Shown here piece by piece: positions 12,670 to 20,807 of a stretch of 64,000 nucleotides of DNA (position 1 is the first letter of the stretch; every line of letters begins with the position of its first letter). The position numbers and the translations under genes were made by a program. Under the pieces are notes generated by a model. The model saw only the letters and a program-made list of their open reading frames with translations. It was not told where the DNA came from and did not search any database. This DNA is from Cronobacter muytjensii ATCC 51329 (GTDB lineage Bacteria > Pseudomonadota > Gammaproteobacteria > Enterobacterales > Enterobacteriaceae), in assembly GCF_001277195.1 (NCBI RefSeq), contig NZ_CP012268.1, forward strand, positions 3,658,001 to 3,722,000, in the 5' to 3' direction.

Positions 12670-13443
12670 TCATTCGTAGTCTGCCCGGCAGCGCGCCACG
12701 GTATCTTCTATCAGGCGGCGCGCGACGGTGCCCGGCGCTGGCAACAACGGCAACTGGTCGTAGCGATACCAGCCTGCGTCGATGAGTTCTTTAGGATCGA
12801 TTTTGATTTCGCCGCTGTCGTAGTCCGCAGTAAAGGCGGTCATCAGCGATTGCGGGAACGGCCAGGGCTGGGACGTCACGTAGCGCAGGTTTTTTACACG
12901 GATACTGCTCTCTTCCATCACCTCGCGCGCCACCGCCTGCTCAAGCGTTTCGCCCACTTCGACAAACCCGGCCAGCACGGTATAGACGCCATTGCGGTGA
13001 CGGGTGTGCTGCGCCAGCAGAATCTTATCTTCACGGCGAATCGCCACGATGATGCACGGCGCGATCTGGGGGTAGTAGCGCTCGCGGCAGTGTCCGCAAA
13101 GCATCGCCCATTCGGTTTTACTCGGGTGCATCTCATGACCGCAGTAGCCGCAATATTTATGCGAGCGGTAAAACTCGGCGAGTTGCACACCGCGCCCCGC
13201 CAGTTGAAACAGCCCGGCGTCCTGATCGATAAGCTGGCGCACCGAGGCCATCTCGTCATCGCGCTTCTGAAGCACCAGCCATACCGGCGCGTCTTCCCAG
13301 GTGCCGATTTGCAGCGCCTTTTCGCCCGTAAGACCAAAATCCGCGGCCCGACCGTAAGGTAATTCTGCTTTTGGCAGCCATAATTTCTGTTCATGGCTGA
13401 CTATCCACCAGCCATGGTCTAAATTTTCTAATGTACGTTCCAT
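12670..13443 (-). CDS. nudC: NAD-capped RNA hydrolase / NADH pyrophosphatase NudC
   Basis: NudC hydrolyses NADH and removes NAD caps from RNA 5' ends. It is 257 residues, the E. coli length. A four-cysteine zinc motif is visible (CGYCGHEMHP then CGHC, about residues 98-119). The Nudix box follows, running GFVEVGETLEQAVAREVMEE near 160-179. It is divergent from rsd with a 102-base gap. Confidence 0.97.
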   Translation of the reverse strand: MERTLENLDHGWWIVSHEQKLWLPKAELPYGRAADFGLTGEKALQIGTWEDAPVWLVLQKRDDEMASVRQLIDQDAGLFQLAGRGVQLAEFYRSHKYCGYCGHEMHPSKTEWAMLCGHCRERYYPQIAPCIIVAIRREDKILLAQHTRHRNGVYTVLAGFVEVGETLEQAVAREVMEESSIRVKNLRYVTSQPWPFPQSLMTAFTADYDSGEIKIDPKELIDAGWYRYDQLPLLPAPGTVARRLIEDTVARCRADYE

Positions 13444-13545
13444 AATTGATTGCGCTACCTCTGCTTCACTGGCACGTTATTAACATTGTTTTTACATATT
13501 TTGGGTCATTTGCGTTTTTACATCTTATATCTCATGGAGTCGATC

Positions 13546-14049
13546 ATGCTAAACCAGCTAAAAAGTCTGACGGAACGCGTTGGTGGGAGTAATGAGTTAG
13601 TTGATCGTTGGCTTGGCGCCCGCAACCATCTGTTAGTCACCTATTACAAAATGGTCGGCATCAAGCCCGGCAAGGAGCCGCTCACCGCGCTGGATGAAAA
13701 GGCGCTGGACGATTTTTGTCACTGTCTGGTGGATTATCTCTCCGCCGGTCACTTCAATATCTACGAACGTGTCATCAGCGAAATGGAAGGCACCAGCCCG
13801 CTGGTCGCCGCCACGCAGATCTACCCGCAGCTGGAGGCCAACACCCAGCACCTCATGGATTTCTACGACACCCATCTGGAAAGCGCTATCGATCACGATA
13901 ATTGCCTGGAGTTCCAGGAGGCGCTTTCCGGCATCGGCGAGGCGCTCGCCGCCCGCTTCGCGCTGGAAGACCAGCTCATCCTGCTGGCCTTTGACAACAA
14001 CCTGAGCGAAAGCGCCAATGATGAAGCCGGTCTTGCCCGTCCGGCTTGA
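13546..14049 (+). CDS. rsd: Regulator of sigma D (anti-sigma-70 factor) Rsd
   Basis: Rsd binds the major sigma factor in stationary phase and favours use of alternative sigma factors. The start at 13546 gives 167 residues, preceded by GGAG seven bases upstream, and matches the family N-terminus MLNQLxxLTERV. Conserved blocks VDRWL, VGIKPGKE and QLEANTQ are present. The C-terminus is about nine residues longer than the 158-residue E. coli protein and has a different acidic tail. Confidence 0.95.
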   Translation: MLNQLKSLTERVGGSNELVDRWLGARNHLLVTYYKMVGIKPGKEPLTALDEKALDDFCHCLVDYLSAGHFNIYERVISEMEGTSPLVAATQIYPQLEANTQHLMDFYDTHLESAIDHDNCLEFQEALSGIGEALAARFALEDQLILLAFDNNLSESANDEAGLARPA

Positions 14050-14082
14050 GTTTGCAATGATTCGCGAGTAGTTTAATCACGT

Positions 14083-14107
14083 CCCCGCACCTGTTGCGGG
14101 GTTTATC
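14083..14107 (+). terminator. Terminator between rsd and the TPP riboswitch
   Basis: CCCCGCA, a short loop and TGCGGGG are followed by TTTATCTT, just after rsd and just before the riboswitch. The thiamine operon therefore probably has its own promoter, which I could not place with confidence. Confidence 0.75.
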
Positions 14108-14108
14108 T

Positions 14109-14203
14109 TGTCGGAGTGCCCAGTGCGCAAGCACGGGCTGAGACCGTTAATTCGGGATCCGCGGAACCTGATCAGGTTAATACCTGCGAAGGGAACAAGA
14201 GTA
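14109..14203 (+). ncRNA. TPP (thiamine pyrophosphate) riboswitch
   Basis: The aptamer shows the conserved THI-box segments: GGGCTGAGA at about 14136, ACCTGATC at about 14166 and GCGAAGGGA at about 14187. These are the two TPP-binding arms. About 128 bases of leader separate it from thiC. By analogy with the E. coli thiC leader, ligand binding should repress translation initiation and promote termination. I did not identify a clean intrinsic terminator in the leader. Confidence 0.95.
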
Positions 14204-14331
14204 ATTCCATTATGCCCCGCTCAGGGAGCCGTCTGCCGCTCCTGAAGATCGGTAAACGCGGCGCGGGCGCATCGCCATTACTCCTCCGTTGTTCTGACAA
14301 GCCACTTCCTGACCGTTAACTGGAATGCGCT

Positions 14332-16233
14332 ATGTCTGTATCAAACAAACCTGGCCGCCGCGAACAGCGCGCCGCCGCACAACACTTTATCGACACGCTG
14401 GAAGGCACCGCCTTTCCCAATTCCCACCGTATCTACCTCACTGGCTCACGCGACGATATTCGCGTGCCGATGCGCGAAATCCGCCTGAGCCCGACGCTTG
14501 CGGGCGGCACGAAAGAAAACCCGCGCATTGAACCCAACGAGCCGGTGCCGGTTTATGACACCTCCGGCCCGTATGGCGATCCGGCCGTGCGCATCGACGT
14601 GCGCGAAGGGCTGGAAAAGCTGCGCAGCCGCTGGATAGACGCACGTAACGACACGGAAACCCTGAACGCGCGCAGCTCCGCCTACACCCGCGAGCGTCTC
14701 GCCGACGACGGGCTCGACGACCTGCGCTTTCGCGGCCTGCTGACACCGAAGCGCGCGCAGGCCGGGAAGCGCGTGACGCAGCTGCACTACGCCCGTCAGG
14801 GCATCGTGACGCCGGAAATGGAGTTCATCGCCATTCGCGAAAACATGGGGCGCGAGCGCATTCGCGGCGCGGTGCTACGTCAGCAGCATCCGGGCGAAGG
14901 CTTCGGCGCGCGTCTGCCAGACAACATCACGCCGGAATTTGTGCGTGATGAAGTGGCCGCCGGGCGCGCCATTATCCCCGCCAATATCAACCACCCCGAA
15001 TCGGAGCCGATGATCATTGGGCGCAACTTTCTGGTGAAGGTGAACGCCAATATCGGCAACTCGGCGGTGACGTCATCGATTGAAGAAGAAGTGGAAAAGC
15101 TGGTCTGGGCCACCCGCTGGGGCGCCGATACGGTCATGGACCTCTCTACCGGACGCTATATTCACGAAACCCGCGAATGGATCCTGCGCAACAGCCCGGT
15201 GCCGATCGGCACGGTGCCGATCTACCAGGCGCTGGAGAAGGCCAATGGGATCGCCGAAGATCTCAGCTGGGAGATGTTTCGCGACACGCTGCTGGAGCAG
15301 GCCGAACAGGGCGTGGATTACTTCACCATCCACGCAGGCGTGCTGCTGCGCTACGTGCCGATGACCGCAAAACGCCTGACGGGCATCGTCTCGCGCGGCG
15401 GCTCTATCATGGCTAAATGGTGCCTTTCGCATCATAAAGAGAACTTCCTCTATGAACATTTCCGTGAAATCTGCGAAATCTGCGCCGCATATGATGTCTC
15501 GCTCTCGCTCGGCGACGGTTTGCGCCCAGGCTCCATCCAGGACGCCAACGACGAGGCGCAGTTCGCGGAACTGCGCACGCTTGGCGAGCTGACGAAAATC
15601 GCCTGGGAATATGACGTACAGGTGATGATTGAAGGCCCAGGCCACGTACCGATGCAGATGATCCGCCGCAACATGACCGAAGAGCTGGAGCACTGCCATG
15701 AAGCGCCCTTTTACACGCTCGGGCCGCTCACCACCGACATCGCGCCGGGCTACGATCACTTCACGTCTGGCATTGGCGCGGCGATGATTGGCTGGTTCGG
15801 CTGCGCCATGCTCTGTTATGTGACGCCCAAAGAGCATCTTGGTCTGCCCAATAAAGAGGATGTGAAGCAGGGGCTTATCACCTACAAAATCGCCGCCCAC
15901 GCCGCCGATCTTGCCAAAGGGCATCCGGGCGCGCAGATCCGCGACAACGCGATGTCCAAAGCACGCTTCGAATTCCGCTGGGAAGATCAGTTCAATCTGG
16001 CGCTCGATCCGTTCACCGCCCGCGCCTACCACGACGAAACACTGCCGCAGGAATCCGGCAAAGTGGCGCACTTCTGCTCCATGTGCGGTCCGAAATTCTG
16101 TTCGATGAAAATCACCCAGGAGGTGCGCGATTACGCCGCGAAACAGGCCATCGACGCCGGTATGGCGGATATGTCCAGCAGCTTTCGCGCCCGCGGCGGC
16201 GACATCTATCTGCGTCAGGAGGAGGTGGAATGA
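14332..16233 (+). CDS. thiC: Phosphomethylpyrimidine synthase ThiC (radical SAM)
   Basis: ThiC converts aminoimidazole ribotide to HMP phosphate, the pyrimidine branch of thiamine synthesis. It has 633 residues (E. coli 631). The unusual C-terminal cluster motif CSMCGPKFC supplies Cys582, Cys585 and Cys590 for the [4Fe-4S] centre that cleaves SAM. The N-terminal RREQRA and AFPNS blocks support the ATG chosen. It is the first gene of thiCEFSGH, under the TPP riboswitch. Confidence 0.98.
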   Translation: MSVSNKPGRREQRAAAQHFIDTLEGTAFPNSHRIYLTGSRDDIRVPMREIRLSPTLAGGTKENPRIEPNEPVPVYDTSGPYGDPAVRIDVREGLEKLRSRWIDARNDTETLNARSSAYTRERLADDGLDDLRFRGLLTPKRAQAGKRVTQLHYARQGIVTPEMEFIAIRENMGRERIRGAVLRQQHPGEGFGARLPDNITPEFVRDEVAAGRAIIPANINHPESEPMIIGRNFLVKVNANIGNSAVTSSIEEEVEKLVWATRWGADTVMDLSTGRYIHETREWILRNSPVPIGTVPIYQALEKANGIAEDLSWEMFRDTLLEQAEQGVDYFTIHAGVLLRYVPMTAKRLTGIVSRGGSIMAKWCLSHHKENFLYEHFREICEICAAYDVSLSLGDGLRPGSIQDANDEAQFAELRTLGELTKIAWEYDVQVMIEGPGHVPMQMIRRNMTEELEHCHEAPFYTLGPLTTDIAPGYDHFTSGIGAAMIGWFGCAMLCYVTPKEHLGLPNKEDVKQGLITYKIAAHAADLAKGHPGAQIRDNAMSKARFEFRWEDQFNLALDPFTARAYHDETLPQESGKVAHFCSMCGPKFCSMKITQEVRDYAAKQAIDAGMADMSSSFRARGGDIYLRQEEVE

Positions 16234-16865
16234 TGGCGCCGCTTTTCGCCCCCGTACCGCGCCGCCTGGGGCTTTACCCGGTGGTAGACAGCGTTGAGTG
16301 GATAGCGCGTCTGCTGGAGGCGGGCGTGCGCACGCTACAGCTGCGTATCAAGGATAAAACCGATGCCGACGTCGAAGCGGATGTCCGGGCCGCCATTGCG
16401 CTGGGGGAACGCTATCACGCGCGGCTGTTTATTAACGATTACTGGCGACTGGCCATTAAACATCAGGCGTACGGCGTCCATCTTGGCCAGGAAGATCTGG
16501 AAACCGCCGATCTCAACGCCATCCGCGCCGCCGGACTGCGGCTTGGCGTTTCTACTCACGACGATATGGAAATCGACGTGGCGCTGGCGGCGCACCCGTC
16601 TTATATCGCGCTCGGCCACGTTTTTCCCACCCAGACCAAACAGATGCCTTCTGCCCCGCAGGGGCTGGCGCAGCTGGCCGCGCATGTGAAACGGCTCGGT
16701 GACTACCCGACCGTGGCCATCGGCGGCATCAGTCTTGCGCGCGCCCCTGGGGTACTGGAAACCGGCGTCGGCAGCATCGCGGTGGTAAGCGCCATTACGC
16801 AGGCGGCGGACTGGCGCGCCGCGACGCAACAGTTGCTCGAACTCGCGGGGGTGGGCGATGAATGA
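16230..16865 (+). CDS. thiE: Thiamine-phosphate synthase ThiE
   Basis: ThiE couples HMP pyrophosphate with the thiazole phosphate to form thiamine phosphate. The ATG at 16230 overlaps the thiC stop (ATGA) and gives 211 residues, the E. coli length, with GGAGG just upstream. TIM-barrel motifs visible include QLRIKD near residue 34, INDYWRLA near 68, GVHLGQEDL and the phosphate-binding AIGGI near residue 166. The open frame extends further upstream inside thiC but that part is not homologous. The overlap suggests translational coupling. Confidence 0.97.
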   Translation: MMAPLFAPVPRRLGLYPVVDSVEWIARLLEAGVRTLQLRIKDKTDADVEADVRAAIALGERYHARLFINDYWRLAIKHQAYGVHLGQEDLETADLNAIRAAGLRLGVSTHDDMEIDVALAAHPSYIALGHVFPTQTKQMPSAPQGLAQLAAHVKRLGDYPTVAIGGISLARAPGVLETGVGSIAVVSAITQAADWRAATQQLLELAGVGDE

Positions 16866-17607
16866 CGCGGATTTTATGCGCTACAGCCGCCAGCTGCTGC
16901 TGGAAGATATCGCGATTGACGGCCAGCAAAAGCTGCTGGAAAGCCGCGTGCTGATCGTCGGTCTCGGTGGGCTGGGCTCGCCAGCCGCGCTTTATCTCGC
17001 AGGCGCGGGCGTCGGCACGCTCTGGCTCGCGGATGACGACGCGGTGCACCTTAGCAATCTTCAGCGCCAGATCCTGTTTGGCGTCGGGGATATCGAACAG
17101 CCGAAATCACTTGCCGCGCTACGACGCCTGAAGGCGCTTAACCCGGCAATCGAGACCGTGGCACTGAACCAGCGACTTGAGGGCGACGCGCTGCATGCGG
17201 CGGTTTCCAAGGCCGATCTGGTGCTCGACTGCAGCGACAACATGTCGACGCGGCAGGCCATTAACGCGGCCTGTGTGGCGCACGGTACGCCGCTTATCAC
17301 CGCCAGCGCGGTCGGTATGGGCGGGCAAATCGCCACATTCGCGCCGCCTTTCGAATACGGTTGCTACCGATGCCTGTGGCCTGATGACAGCGAACCGGAG
17401 CGAAACTGCCGCACCGCGGGCGTGCTCGGGCCGGTGGTCGGGCTGATGGGCACGCTGCAGGCGCTGGAAGCCATCAAGCTGCTGTGCGACGTGACGCCAG
17501 ACCGCGGCGAGTTGCGCCTCTTCGACGCGCGCGCCAGCCACTGGCGTACCCTGACACTACAGCGCGCCGCAGACTGTCCGGTGTGCGGAGGCAAGCATGC
17601 GCATTGA
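16858..17607 (+). CDS. thiF: ThiS adenylyltransferase ThiF
   Basis: ThiF adenylates the C-terminal glycine of the sulfur carrier ThiS so that sulfur can be loaded. It has 249 residues of the E1/MoeB-like fold. The ATP-binding VGLGGLGSPAALYLAGAGVG is near residues 34-53. Two zinc Cys pairs are visible: CYRC near 170 and CPVC at 240-243. It overlaps thiE by 8 bases and thiS by 11 bases, consistent with a coupled operon. Confidence 0.97.
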   Translation: MNDADFMRYSRQLLLEDIAIDGQQKLLESRVLIVGLGGLGSPAALYLAGAGVGTLWLADDDAVHLSNLQRQILFGVGDIEQPKSLAALRRLKALNPAIETVALNQRLEGDALHAAVSKADLVLDCSDNMSTRQAINAACVAHGTPLITASAVGMGGQIATFAPPFEYGCYRCLWPDDSEPERNCRTAGVLGPVVGLMGTLQALEAIKLLCDVTPDRGELRLFDARASHWRTLTLQRAADCPVCGGKHAH

Positions 17608-17797
17608 ACTGAACGATGAGGCGATGCAGTGCGTCGAGGGGCTTAGCGCAGCGCAACTGCTGGAACAGCTAAAACTCGACAGGCCCGGTACGGCGCTCGC
17701 CATCAACCAGACCATTCTGCCGCGCAGTCAGTGGCCCGATTATGCATTGCAGGAAGGCGACAGCCTGACATTGTTTCAGGTTATCGCAGGAGGCTGA
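17597..17797 (+). CDS. thiS: Sulfur carrier protein ThiS
   Basis: This 66-residue ubiquitin-like protein ends FQVIAGG. The C-terminal Gly-Gly is adenylated by ThiF and then carried as thiocarboxylate to thiazole synthase ThiG. Length and the conserved NDEAMQC near the N-terminus match the family. Its start lies inside the end of thiF. Confidence 0.97.
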   Translation: MRIELNDEAMQCVEGLSAAQLLEQLKLDRPGTALAINQTILPRSQWPDYALQEGDSLTLFQVIAGG

Positions 17798-17798
17798 G

Positions 17799-18569
17799 AT
17801 GTTACGTATTGCGGATAAAACCTTTCAATCGCGCCTGTTTACCGGCACCGGTAAATTCGCCTCGCCCGCGCTCATGCTGGCGGCGCTGCGCGAAAGCGGC
17901 AGCGAACTGGCGACGCTCGCCATGAAGCGCGTGGATCTGACGCGTCGTGATGATGCCCTGTTGGCGCCGTTACAGGCAGCGGGCGTGACGCTGCTGCCCA
18001 ATACCTCCGGCGCCAAAACCGCCGAAGAAGCGATTTTCGCCGCGCAGCTCGCCCGCGAAGCGCTGGGCACACGCTGGGTCAAACTGGAGATCCATCCTGA
18101 CGCCCGCTGGCTACTGCCGGACCCGATAGAGACGCTGCGGGCGGCGGAGAAGCTGGTGGCGCAGGGATTTGTCGTACTGCCCTACTGCGGCGCCGATCCG
18201 GTGCTCTGCAAGCGGCTTGAGGAGGCGGGCTGCGCGGCGGTAATGCCGCTGGGCGCGCCAATCGGCTCCAATCAGGGTCTCCAGACGCGCGCGCTGCTCG
18301 AAATTATCATCGCGCAGGCGACGGTGCCGGTCGTGGTGGATGCGGGCATCGGCGCGCCAAGCCACGCCGCCGAGGCGCTGGAGATGGGCGCCGACGCGGT
18401 GCTGGTTAACACGGCGATCGCGGTGGCGCGCGATCCGGTAGCCATGGCGCGGGCGTTCCGTCAGGCGGTCGGGGCGGGACGTACAGGATATGAAGCCGGG
18501 CTCGGCGCGCGCACCACGCAGGCGCAGGCCACCAGCCCGTTGACCGGCTTTCTGGAGGCGCAGGCATGA
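17799..18569 (+). CDS. thiG: Thiazole synthase ThiG
   Basis: ThiG condenses deoxyxylulose phosphate, dehydroglycine and ThiS thiocarboxylate to the thiazole phosphate. It has 256 residues. Visible are FTGTGKFASP near residue 9, WVKLEIHPD near 92 with the Lys expected to form the Schiff base, and VVDAGIGAPSHA near 178. It starts one base after the thiS stop and overlaps thiH by 4 bases. Confidence 0.97.
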   Translation: MLRIADKTFQSRLFTGTGKFASPALMLAALRESGSELATLAMKRVDLTRRDDALLAPLQAAGVTLLPNTSGAKTAEEAIFAAQLAREALGTRWVKLEIHPDARWLLPDPIETLRAAEKLVAQGFVVLPYCGADPVLCKRLEEAGCAAVMPLGAPIGSNQGLQTRALLEIIIAQATVPVVVDAGIGAPSHAAEALEMGADAVLVNTAIAVARDPVAMARAFRQAVGAGRTGYEAGLGARTTQAQATSPLTGFLEAQA

Positions 18570-19699
18570 AGACATTTACCGAACGCTGGCGCACGCTCCA
18601 CTGGGATGACATCCGGCTGCGCATTCACAGCAAAACCGGGCGCGATGTGGAGCGCGCCCTCGCTGCCACGCGCCCCGACAGGGACGATATGATGGCGTTG
18701 CTCTCCCCCGCCGCGCTGGAATATCTCGAACCGCTGGCACAGCGCGCGCAACAGCTCACCCGCCAGCGCTTTGGCAACACCGTGAGCTTTTATCTCCCGC
18801 TCTATCTCTCTAATCTCTGCGCCAATGAGTGCACTTATTGCGGCTTTTCAATGAGCAACCGCATTAAGCGCAAGACGCTCGATGAAGAAGAGATCGCGCG
18901 CGAGTGCGCGGCTATTAAAGCGATGGGATTTGAACATCTGTTGCTGGTCACAGGAGAACACCAAACGAAAGTGGGAATGGACTATTTTCGCCGCCACTTT
19001 CCGGCCATTCGCCGCCAGTTCGCCTCGCTGCAAATGGAAGTGCAGCCGCTGTCAGAGGCGGAGTATGCCGAGCTGAAATCACTCGGGCTTGACGGCGTGC
19101 TGGTCTACCAGGAGACATACCACGAGGCGGTCTATGCAAGGCATCATCTGCGTGGCAATAAACAGGATTTCTTCTGGCGACTGGAGACGCCGGACCGGCT
19201 CGGGCGCGCCGGTATCGATCGCATTGGCCTTGGCGCGCTGACGGGGCTCTCCGACTGCTGGCGCACCGATAACTATATGGTGGCGGAGCACCTGCTCTGG
19301 CTGCAACAGCGCTACTGGCAGAGCCGCTACTCGGTATCGTTTCCGCGCCTGCGGCCCTGCGCGGGCGGCATTCAGCCTGCGTCACTTATGGACGAACGGC
19401 AGCTGGTGCAGCTTATTTGCGCGTTTCGGCTGCTGGCGCCGGAGGCGGAACTGTCGCTTTCCACCCGTGAATCGCCACATTTTCGCGATAACGTCATCCC
19501 GATTGCCATAAACACCGTGAGCGCGTTCTCGCGCACGCAGCCTGGCGGCTATGCTGACGGCCACGCCGAGCTTGAACAGTTCACGCCACATGACGGGCGA
19601 CGCCCGGAAGAGGTGGCGACGAGTTTGACGCAGCGCGGTCTGCAGCCCGTCTGGAAAGACTGGGACGGTTTTCTGGGAAGACATGCGCAAAATCCCTGA
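18566..19699 (+). CDS. thiH: 2-iminoacetate synthase ThiH (radical SAM)
   Basis: ThiH cleaves tyrosine to give dehydroglycine for ThiG. It has 377 residues. The radical SAM motif CxxxCxxC is CANECTYC, with Cys85, Cys89 and Cys92. It is the last gene of the thiamine operon. In E. coli the next major gene is rpoC; here a 3.2-kb block of four other genes lies between. Confidence 0.97.
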   Translation: MKTFTERWRTLHWDDIRLRIHSKTGRDVERALAATRPDRDDMMALLSPAALEYLEPLAQRAQQLTRQRFGNTVSFYLPLYLSNLCANECTYCGFSMSNRIKRKTLDEEEIARECAAIKAMGFEHLLLVTGEHQTKVGMDYFRRHFPAIRRQFASLQMEVQPLSEAEYAELKSLGLDGVLVYQETYHEAVYARHHLRGNKQDFFWRLETPDRLGRAGIDRIGLGALTGLSDCWRTDNYMVAEHLLWLQQRYWQSRYSVSFPRLRPCAGGIQPASLMDERQLVQLICAFRLLAPEAELSLSTRESPHFRDNVIPIAINTVSAFSRTQPGGYADGHAELEQFTPHDGRRPEEVATSLTQRGLQPVWKDWDGFLGRHAQNP

Positions 19700-20012
19700 A
19701 ACCAAACGCAAACTGCGCGATATCTTTCGGCATGTCACGCAAAGTGCGCGTTTGCCGTTTGAGTGAAAACTGCCGCCGTTTTACTCTGCGTCCGCCGGTC
19801 GGGGATGACCGGCCGGGGCGGCTCCTGATGCTCTCTCTCTGCCGCCCCGCCTCTTTCCCTGTACCAAATGGCAAAAGGAAACGGCTTTGGTAACCGGTTT
19901 CCGTTTTTGCGCCTTTCTTTGTGATGGGTAACACACAATCACATCAAAGCGGTTGTTGGGACAGGAGGTGGGGGATAAATATCAACTAAACAACAGTCAC
20001 AGAGAGCGGATT
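19700..20012. other. Intergenic region between thiH and the PTS genes
   Basis: No gene is seen in these 313 bases. GC-rich inverted repeats follow thiH (GCCGGTC / GACCGGC near 19794, GGGGCGGC / GCCGCCCC near 19814-19858). A terminator-like hairpin follows at 19877-19908. The block GGTAACCGGTTTCC at 19889-19902 also resembles operators of the LacI/GalR family. The promoter of the PTS pair must lie between about 19910 and 20000; I could not place it reliably. Confidence 0.6.
19877..19908 (+). terminator. Probable terminator of the thiamine operon
   Basis: GGAAACGG, a loop and CCGGTTTCC are followed by GTTTTT on the plus strand. The stem has one bulged base. The same sequence could instead be a LacI-family operator for the downstream genes. 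Confidence 0.5.
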
Positions 20013-20321
20013 ATGAAAAATATCGTTTTATGCTGTGCCGCAGGTATGTCCACCAGCATGCTGGTTCAACGGATGAAAGACGCCGCCCAGAAAAAAGGCG
20101 TCGAGGTGGAGATCAAGGCCGTTCCGGTCGCGGAGTTTAAAGATATTATCGGCACCGCCGACATCGTTCTGCTTGGCCCGCAGGTCAAATACGAGCAGCC
20201 GAAGTTCCAGGAAATCGCCGATCCGCTGGGTAAAAAAGTCGCCGTTATCGACATGATGGATTACGGCATGATGAAAGGCGATGTGGTGCTGGATAAAGCC
20301 CTGAAAATGCTGGAGCAATAA
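20013..20321 (+). CDS. PTS system EIIB component, lactose/cellobiose family
   Basis: A 102-residue cytoplasmic phosphocarrier of the ChbB/CelA type. The P-loop motif CAAGMSTSM contains the phosphorylated cysteine, here Cys8, directly preceded by a second Cys7. LLGPQVKYE near residue 50 is the usual EIIB(Lac/Chb) block. In this family EIIB takes phosphate from EIIA and gives it to the sugar held by a membrane EIIC. No EIIC gene is adjacent. The ATG at 20013 follows GAGAGCGG. The EIIA gene begins on the next base. Confidence 0.92.
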   Translation: MKNIVLCCAAGMSTSMLVQRMKDAAQKKGVEVEIKAVPVAEFKDIIGTADIVLLGPQVKYEQPKFQEIADPLGKKVAVIDMMDYGMMKGDVVLDKALKMLEQ

Positions 20322-20639
20322 ATGGAAGATTTAGAGTCAATTATCATGGAGCTGCTGGTGAATGCCGGTAGCGCGCGCAGCCAGGCGCTGACGGCTCTTC
20401 AACTGGCCCGCAAAGGCGACTTCGAGGCCGCCGAAAAAGCGATGGAAGAATCCCATGAGTTTGTTAAGCATGCGCATAAAATCCAGACGGAGCTTATCGG
20501 GCTTGACGAAGGCAGCGGTAAGCTGCCGGTAAACCTGATTACCGTGCACTCCCAGGATCATCTGATGAACGCGATGGTGATTCAGGATCTGGCAGGCGAT
20601 CTGATTGAACTTTATCGCCGCCTGCCGCTGATAAAATAA
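20322..20639 (+). CDS. PTS system EIIA component, lactose/cellobiose family
   Basis: A 105-residue helical phosphocarrier (normally a trimer) of the LacF/ChbA type. The active-site block VHSQDHLM holds the phosphorylated His76 and the conserved Asp79 expected to bind Mg2+ at the trimer axis. It starts directly after the EIIB stop codon and is followed by a strong terminator, so EIIB and EIIA form a two-gene unit without a transporter. Either the pair serves an EIIC encoded elsewhere or it has a regulatory role; both are inference. Confidence 0.92.
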   Translation: MEDLESIIMELLVNAGSARSQALTALQLARKGDFEAAEKAMEESHEFVKHAHKIQTELIGLDEGSGKLPVNLITVHSQDHLMNAMVIQDLAGDLIELYRRLPLIK

Positions 20640-20660
20640 CGTGCAGTCACCCCATCGCCC

Positions 20661-20686
20661 TTGCCCGGTTTCGCCGGGCATTTTTA
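20661..20686 (+). terminator. Terminator after the EIIA gene
   Basis: TGCCCGG, a TTTC loop and CCGGGCA are followed by TTTTTA, 24 bases after the EIIA stop. Confidence 0.9.
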
Positions 20687-20807
20687 TCTCTACAGCCCAG
20701 CCCGGTTTGCAAGCCGCTAAAGCAGGCGGTGTCTTTTGCGCTCACTTTATGGCACAACGGTATTCTTAAGCGCCCTTAATGCGCCTTACCGATGATGCAG
20801 GTTACGC

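Noticed and set aside
19919..19944. CRP site upstream of the PTS EIIB gene (TGTGA and TCACA visible)
   Set aside because: The two half-sites are 14 bases apart instead of 6, so the site does not fit CRP.
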